From positions 1 through 62,667 of the forward strand of contig NZ_VENP01000014.1 of assembly GCF_006351005.1 (NCBI RefSeq): a stretch of DNA of 62,667 nucleotides. Direction: 5' to 3'. A model generated the notes under the pieces. It saw only the letters and a program-made list of their open reading frames with translations, had not been told where the DNA came from and made no database searches. Origin of the DNA: Miniimonas arenae (GTDB lineage: Bacteria; Actinomycetota; Actinomycetes; Actinomycetales; Beutenbergiaceae). This document shows positions 59,020 through 62,667 of the stretch, in pieces. The position numbers and the translations under genes were made by a program. Within the stretch, counting starts at the first letter, position 1; each line of letters opens with the position of its first letter.

Positions 59020-59025
59020 TAGACT
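59020..59025 (+). promoter_or_regulatory. Putative -10 hexamer TAGACT for rpoZ
   Basis: TAGACT lies 90 bp before the rpoZ ATG, giving a leader of about 80 nt that ends in GGAGG. Confidence 0.45.
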
Positions 59026-59109
59026 GAGAGGCTGTTGCCGCCTGCCGTCAGATCGCTGACGCAGCGCCGGACAGCCCGCCACCCGCTCCCGCACCCTGGA
59101 GGATCCACC

Positions 59110-59373
59110 ATGGCCGGAACAGTCGCCGCCCCCGAGGGCATCACCGACCCGCCCATCGACGAGCTCCTCGAGGTCGCCGACTCGAAGTACGCCCTCGTCC
59201 TGTACGCCGCCAAGCGCGCGCGCCAGATCAACGCGTACTACGCGCAGCTGCACGAGGGCCTGCTGGAGTACGTAGGCCCCCTCGTCGAGACCCGTCCGCA
59301 GGAGAAGCCGCTCTCGATCGCCATGCGCGAGATCAACAAGGGCCTCCTGGACTACACCCCCACCGAGGAGTAG
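59110..59373 (+). CDS. rpoZ: RNA polymerase omega subunit
   Basis: An 87-residue subunit that helps assemble RNA polymerase. It carries the N-terminal [31 protein letters not shown] typical of actinobacterial omega, and the usual [19 protein letters not shown]. The ATG is preceded by GGAGG with 7-nt spacing. The stop codon TAG lies 3 nt before the coaBC reading start, and the last codons GAGGAG serve as its ribosome site. Confidence 0.95.
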   Translation: MAGTVAAPEGITDPPIDELLEVADSKYALVLYAAKRARQINAYYAQLHEGLLEYVGPLVETRPQEKPLSIAMREINKGLLDYTPTEE

Positions 59374-59376
59374 GCC

Positions 59377-60585
59377 CTGCGCGTCCTGCTCGGGGTCAGC
59401 GGAGGCATCGCCGCCTACAAGGCGGTCGGCCTCCTGCGGATCCTGGCCGAGGCCGGGCACGACGTGCACGTCGTGCCCACCGAGGGTGCGCTCCGGTTCG
59501 TCGGCAAGCCGACGTGGGAGTCCCTCGCGGGCCACGCGGTCCGCACCGACGTCTTCACGGGCGCGCCCGAGGTGGAGCACGTCCACCTGGGCCGGAGCGT
59601 GGACCTCGCGGTTGTCGCCCCCGCGACGGCGGACCTGCTTGCCCGGATGGCCGGCGGCCACGCCGACGACCTCCTCACCGCGACGCTGCTGACGGTGACC
59701 GCTCCCGTCCTCGTCGCGCCCGCGATGCACACCGAGATGTGGCTGCACCCCGCCACTCAGGCGAACGTCGCGCTCCTGCGCTCGCGCGGGGTCCACGTCC
59801 TCGACCCCGACACCGGACGCCTCGCCGGCGCCGACTCCGGCCCCGGGCGACTGCCCGAGCCCGCCGCCATCGCGGCCGCGGCCCTCGCCCTGCTGGCGCC
59901 GCAGGACCTCACCGGTGTGTGCGCCGTCGTGAGCGCGGGAGGCACCCGCGAGCCGCTGGACCCCGTGCGCTTCCTGGGCAACCGCTCCTCGGGGCGGCAG
60001 GGGCTCGCCGTCGCCGACGAGCTCGCCGCCCGCGGGGCGGACGTGACGATCGTCGCGGCGCACGTCGAGGTGCCCCTCGGCGCGCACCGGGTGGTGCCCG
60101 TCGGGACGGCCGCCGAGCTCGAGGTTGCGGTGCGCCACGAGGCGAAGACCGCCGACGTCGTCGTGATGGCCGCCGCGGTCGCCGACTACCGGCCCGCGCA
60201 CGCTGCCGACGCCAAGATCAAGAAGTCGGGCGACGCCGGACTCACGCTCGAGCTCGTGCAGAACCCCGACATCCTCGCCGGGCTGGTCGCCGACCGCCGG
60301 CCCGGCCAGGTCGTCGTCGGCTTCGCCGCCGAGACGGGTGAGGGCGACGACGTCGTCGGCACCGTCCTGCAGCACGGCCGCACCAAGGCGCGTCGCAAGG
60401 GCGCGGACCTGCTCGCCGTCAACCCCGTGGGTGTCGACCTGGGGTTCGGCGACGTGCCCAACTCCGTCGTCGTGCTCGACGGCGAGGGCACCGAGGTCGG
60501 TCGCGGCGGGGGCACCAAGCGTGAGGTCGCCCGCATCCTGGTCGACCTGGTCAGCGACCGTCTGGACCGGTCCTCGCTGCACTAG
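59377..60585 (+). CDS. coaBC: Bifunctional PPC decarboxylase / PPC synthetase CoaBC
   Basis: Makes 4'-phosphopantetheine from 4'-phosphopantothenate, cysteine and CTP in CoA synthesis. The N-terminal CoaC domain has [29 protein letters not shown] (catalytic His) and PAMHTEM, and the substrate-clamp [12 protein letters not shown]. The CoaB domain has [20 protein letters not shown] and the lysine loop AKIKKSG. The only codon that gives the whole flavin-binding strand is CTG at 59377; no ATG, GTG or TTG is available between the rpoZ stop and the internal GTG 59464. GAGGAG ends six bases upstream of it. 402 residues. Confidence 0.9.
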   Translation: MRVLLGVSGGIAAYKAVGLLRILAEAGHDVHVVPTEGALRFVGKPTWESLAGHAVRTDVFTGAPEVEHVHLGRSVDLAVVAPATADLLARMAGGHADDLLTATLLTVTAPVLVAPAMHTEMWLHPATQANVALLRSRGVHVLDPDTGRLAGADSGPGRLPEPAAIAAAALALLAPQDLTGVCAVVSAGGTREPLDPVRFLGNRSSGRQGLAVADELAARGADVTIVAAHVEVPLGAHRVVPVGTAAELEVAVRHEAKTADVVVMAAAVADYRPAHAADAKIKKSGDAGLTLELVQNPDILAGLVADRRPGQVVVGFAAETGEGDDVVGTVLQHGRTKARRKGADLLAVNPVGVDLGFGDVPNSVVVLDGEGTEVGRGGGTKREVARILVDLVSDRLDRSSLH

Positions 60586-60588
60586 GCT
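60583..60588 (+). promoter_or_regulatory. Putative -10 hexamer TAGGCT for metK
   Basis: TAGGCT begins on the coaBC stop and lies eight bases before the metK GTG, so the leader would be at most about two bases. Confidence 0.45.
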
Positions 60589-60596
60589 CGACGCTC

Positions 60597-61802
60597 GTGA
60601 CCACGCTGCGCAGCTTCACGTCCGAGTCGGTCACGGAGGGGCACCCCGACAAGGTCAGCGACCTCATCTCCGACTCGATCCTCGACGCCCTCCTCACGGC
60701 CGACCCCGGGGCGCACGTCGCCGTCGAGACCCTCGTGACCACGGGCCTCGTGCATGTCGCTGGGGAGATCAACACCACCGGGTACGTGGAGATGCCGGCC
60801 CTGGTGCGCGACGTGGTGCGGAGCATCGGGTACACCTCCTCCGAGGTCGGGTTCGACGGCGGCTCGTGCGGGGTCTCCCTCTCGATCGGGCAGCAGTCGC
60901 CCGAGATCGAGCAGGGCCTCGTCAAGTCCTGGGAGGTCCAGGGCGGGGAGGCCGTCGACCCCTACGACGCACAGGGCGCGGGCGACCAGGGGCTGATGTT
61001 CGGCTACGCGACGGCCGAGACGCCGACGCTCATGCCGCTGCCCATCCACCTCGCCCACCGGCTATCCGAGCGCCTCGCGCAGGTGCGGCACGACGGCGTG
61101 GTCGACCTGCTGCGGCCCGACGGCAAGACGCAGGTCACGATCGGCTACGACGGCGACCGGCCGGCTCGGCTCGAGACGGTCGTCATCTCGGCGCAGCACG
61201 ACCCCCGGTTGAGCGAGTTCGACCTGCGGGAGCTGCTCGAGGAGCACGTGCTCGCGCCCGTGCTCGCCGAGCACACGCCCGACGGCCTGGACCGCGACGG
61301 CGTGGACCTGCTCGTGAACCCCACGGGCGCGTTCACGCTCGGTGGACCGATGGGGGACGCCGGCCTCACGGGTCGCAAGATCATCGTCGACACCTACGGC
61401 GGGATGGCGCGGCACGGCGGGGGAGCGTTCTCCGGTAAGGACCCTTCGAAGGTGGACCGCTCGGCGGCGTACGCGATGCGGTGGGTGGCGAAGAACGTGG
61501 TGGCCGCCGGCCTTGCCGGCCGGTGCGAGGTGCAGGTCGCCTACGCGATCGGGCGCGCGCGTCCCGTGGGCGTGTACATCGAGACGTTCGGGACCGAGGC
61601 CGACGGCGTGTCCCCGGACGCGATCGCCGTCGCCATCGACGAGGTCTTCGACCTGCGGCCGGCGGCGATCATCCACGACCTCGACCTGCTGCGGCCGATC
61701 TACGCGCGGACGTCCAACTACGGGCACTTCGGGCGCGAGCTGCCGGAGTTCACGTGGGAGCGGACGGACCGGGCCGAGGCGCTGCGGGAGGCTGTGCGCT
61801 GA
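60597..61802 (+). CDS. metK: S-adenosylmethionine synthetase
   Basis: Makes S-adenosylmethionine from methionine and ATP. It has 401 residues. The ATP motif [20 protein letters not shown] is at the N-terminus, the flexible-loop region [12 protein letters not shown] follows, and [22 protein letters not shown] holds the phosphate-binding lysines. The protein is complete. The GTG start has no clear Shine-Dalgarno; the message may be nearly leaderless. It converges on the partial minus-strand gene with 27 bp between. Confidence 0.97.
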   Translation: MTTLRSFTSESVTEGHPDKVSDLISDSILDALLTADPGAHVAVETLVTTGLVHVAGEINTTGYVEMPALVRDVVRSIGYTSSEVGFDGGSCGVSLSIGQQSPEIEQGLVKSWEVQGGEAVDPYDAQGAGDQGLMFGYATAETPTLMPLPIHLAHRLSERLAQVRHDGVVDLLRPDGKTQVTIGYDGDRPARLETVVISAQHDPRLSEFDLRELLEEHVLAPVLAEHTPDGLDRDGVDLLVNPTGAFTLGGPMGDAGLTGRKIIVDTYGGMARHGGGAFSGKDPSKVDRSAAYAMRWVAKNVVAAGLAGRCEVQVAYAIGRARPVGVYIETFGTEADGVSPDAIAVAIDEVFDLRPAAIIHDLDLLRPIYARTSNYGHFGRELPEFTWERTDRAEALREAVR

Positions 61803-61829
61803 CGGGGCTGTGCGCTCAGGGCCATCCGC

Positions 61830-62667
61830 TCAGCCGCGACCCGTGACGAGGTGGACGGGCAGGTCGGTGACGGCGACGTCGAGTGAGGCGTCGGTGTCCA
61901 TGTCGAGCGTTCCGGTCTGACCGCCGCCGGTCCACGTGATGGCCCAGTGCGAGGTGGCGGTGACGGTGTAGACGCCGCCGGGTTGGTCGTCGCTGGGGTG
62001 TTCCCAGGTGTGGCCGCACACGGGTGGCGCGGTCGGGTCGGCGGGCGCTGCGGCGATCTCGGCGCGGGTGCACGTGAACTCGCTGCCGTCGCCGGTACTG
62101 AAGGTGACGCCCGTGAGCGTGGCCGTGACCGTGACCGTGAGGCCGGCATCGGACGCGCTCACCGTCGCTGGGCCGAGCTCGTTTGGGGCGTCGCCGTCCA
62201 ACCAGAAGTGCGCGGGCATCGTGATGAGGACGTTCGGGTCGTCAAGGTCGGGCGCAGGCGCCATCCCGATCGGCGGAGTGGTTAGTTCCATCTCGGCGAC
62301 AGCGCGACGTGCGAGGGCGACGGGGTCGAAGGTGACCCCGGGTGGAGCGGGGGCCCAGTAGTTCGCGTACGCAGTGGCCGGCGTAATTCCCAGGTTGTTC
62401 CCCACGGGTATCGATGTGCATCGAAGAATCACCCCGTAGTTGCGCCCCATCCAGATGGGGTCGGAGTACGGCGGCTGCGGGTTGATTGGTCCGAGGTAGC
62501 AGTCTCCGGTCCAGATGCCGGCGTCTGTCGTGCAAGGCACGATTGTGCTCTCGTGGAAGCAAACTGGAGCCTTTTCCTTTGCGCTGGCTCGAGAACCGCT
62601 ACTATCGCCCTGGCCCAATCCTCTTCCCCCCGCGAGAGTCACTTCGCCACCGCAGTTCGCGTAAGCC
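61830..62667 (-). CDS. Secreted PKD-like protein of unknown function, 5' end outside the window
   Basis: A minus-strand frame open to the right edge, so the signal peptide and start are missing; about 279 residues are visible. The edge sequence AYANCGGEVTLAGG suggests a mature extracellular part with paired cysteines (CFHESTIVPC, CTTDAGIW, TGDCYLG). Near the end, TATLTGVTFSTGDGSEFTC, PPVCGHTWEHPSDD and YTVTATSHWAITWTGGG recall a PKD-type beta sandwich, as in actinobacterial secreted proteins. GTG 62642 is a weak alternative start. The first third has noticeably lower GC than the rest of the window. Function is unknown. Confidence 0.7.
   Translation of the reverse strand, partial: AYANCGGEVTLAGGRGLGQGDSSGSRASAKEKAPVCFHESTIVPCTTDAGIWTGDCYLGPINPQPPYSDPIWMGRNYGVILRCTSIPVGNNLGITPATAYANYWAPAPPGVTFDPVALARRAVAEMELTTPPIGMAPAPDLDDPNVLITMPAHFWLDGDAPNELGPATVSASDAGLTVTVTATLTGVTFSTGDGSEFTCTRAEIAAAPADPTAPPVCGHTWEHPSDDQPGGVYTVTATSHWAITWTGGGQTGTLDMDTDASLDVAVTDLPVHLVTGRG

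Noticed and set aside
59464-60585. coaBC starting at GTG 59464
   Set aside because: This would delete the SGGIAAYK flavin loop and the first strand, which are conserved and in frame just upstream. CTG 59377 is preferred.

Overview
The window is about 62.7 kb of very GC-rich, densely coding DNA from an actinobacterial chromosome. The evidence is the GC-biased codon use, many GTG starts, 4-nt ATGA/GTGA gene overlaps, a phosphatidylinositol mannoside pathway, mIHF, a long bifunctional Rel, and a gene order close to the Mycobacterium tuberculosis thrS-to-nusB and pyrR-to-metK blocks. Several lineage traits (an rpsD beside alaS, low-complexity Ala/Pro/Glu inserts) suggest a Micrococcales member such as a cellulomonad, but the genus is an inference. 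I see no transposase, integrase, phage gene, tRNA, rRNA or CRISPR array.

Layout, left to right. 1-6.4 kb: the end of a GyrI-like effector-binding protein, then a coupled thrS - HIT phosphorylase - pgsA - acyltransferase - pimA - LemA-like string that makes phosphatidylinositol and its mannosides. 6.4-9.6 kb: PrsW-type membrane protease, NUDIX hydrolase and YebC. 9.7-18.4 kb: ruvC-ruvA-ruvB, yajC-secD-secF and relA (apt is not between secF and relA). 18.4-25.7 kb: four minus-strand genes (an AbiEi-like protein, a DUF349 protein coupled to a cyclophilin, and a DEAD-box helicase), with plus-strand hisS lying between the cyclophilin and the helicase. 26-34 kb: an aminotransferase, aspS, GNAT, an MMPL transporter (minus) and rarA. 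34-45 kb: a stand-alone rpsD, two small envelope proteins, alaS-ruvX-mltG-aroE-prepilin peptidase, then aroC-aroK-aroB. 45-46.6 kb: a SatD-family regulator and a small membrane protein. 46.8-56.9 kb: efp-nusB, then the UMP operon pyrR-pyrB-pyrC-PH protein-carA-carB-pyrF. 57-61.8 kb: a tyrosine phosphatase, mihF-gmk-rpoZ-coaBC and metK. The right edge cuts a secreted-looking PKD-like protein on the minus strand.

The genes are mostly housekeeping: aminoacylation (Thr, His, Asp, Ala), Holliday-junction processing and fork repair, Sec export, the stringent response, the shikimate pathway and de novo pyrimidine synthesis. The unusual signals are: (i) a recurrent -10 hexamer, six bases, start codon arrangement that implies many leaderless mRNAs; (ii) a SatD regulator whose promoter is covered by repeated GGTTGAT half-sites; (iii) an AroK without its P-loop lysine; (iv) a PyrR RNA-binding motif beside the pyrR Shine-Dalgarno; (v) a coaBC gene whose only plausible start is CTG; (vi) a dispersed 14-mer, GCCCGACGGCGAGC, that keeps encoding PDGE in variable loops; and (vii) several tandem arrays with units of 15, 24, 30, 53 and 54 bp in gene gaps, one of them ending in an inverted copy.
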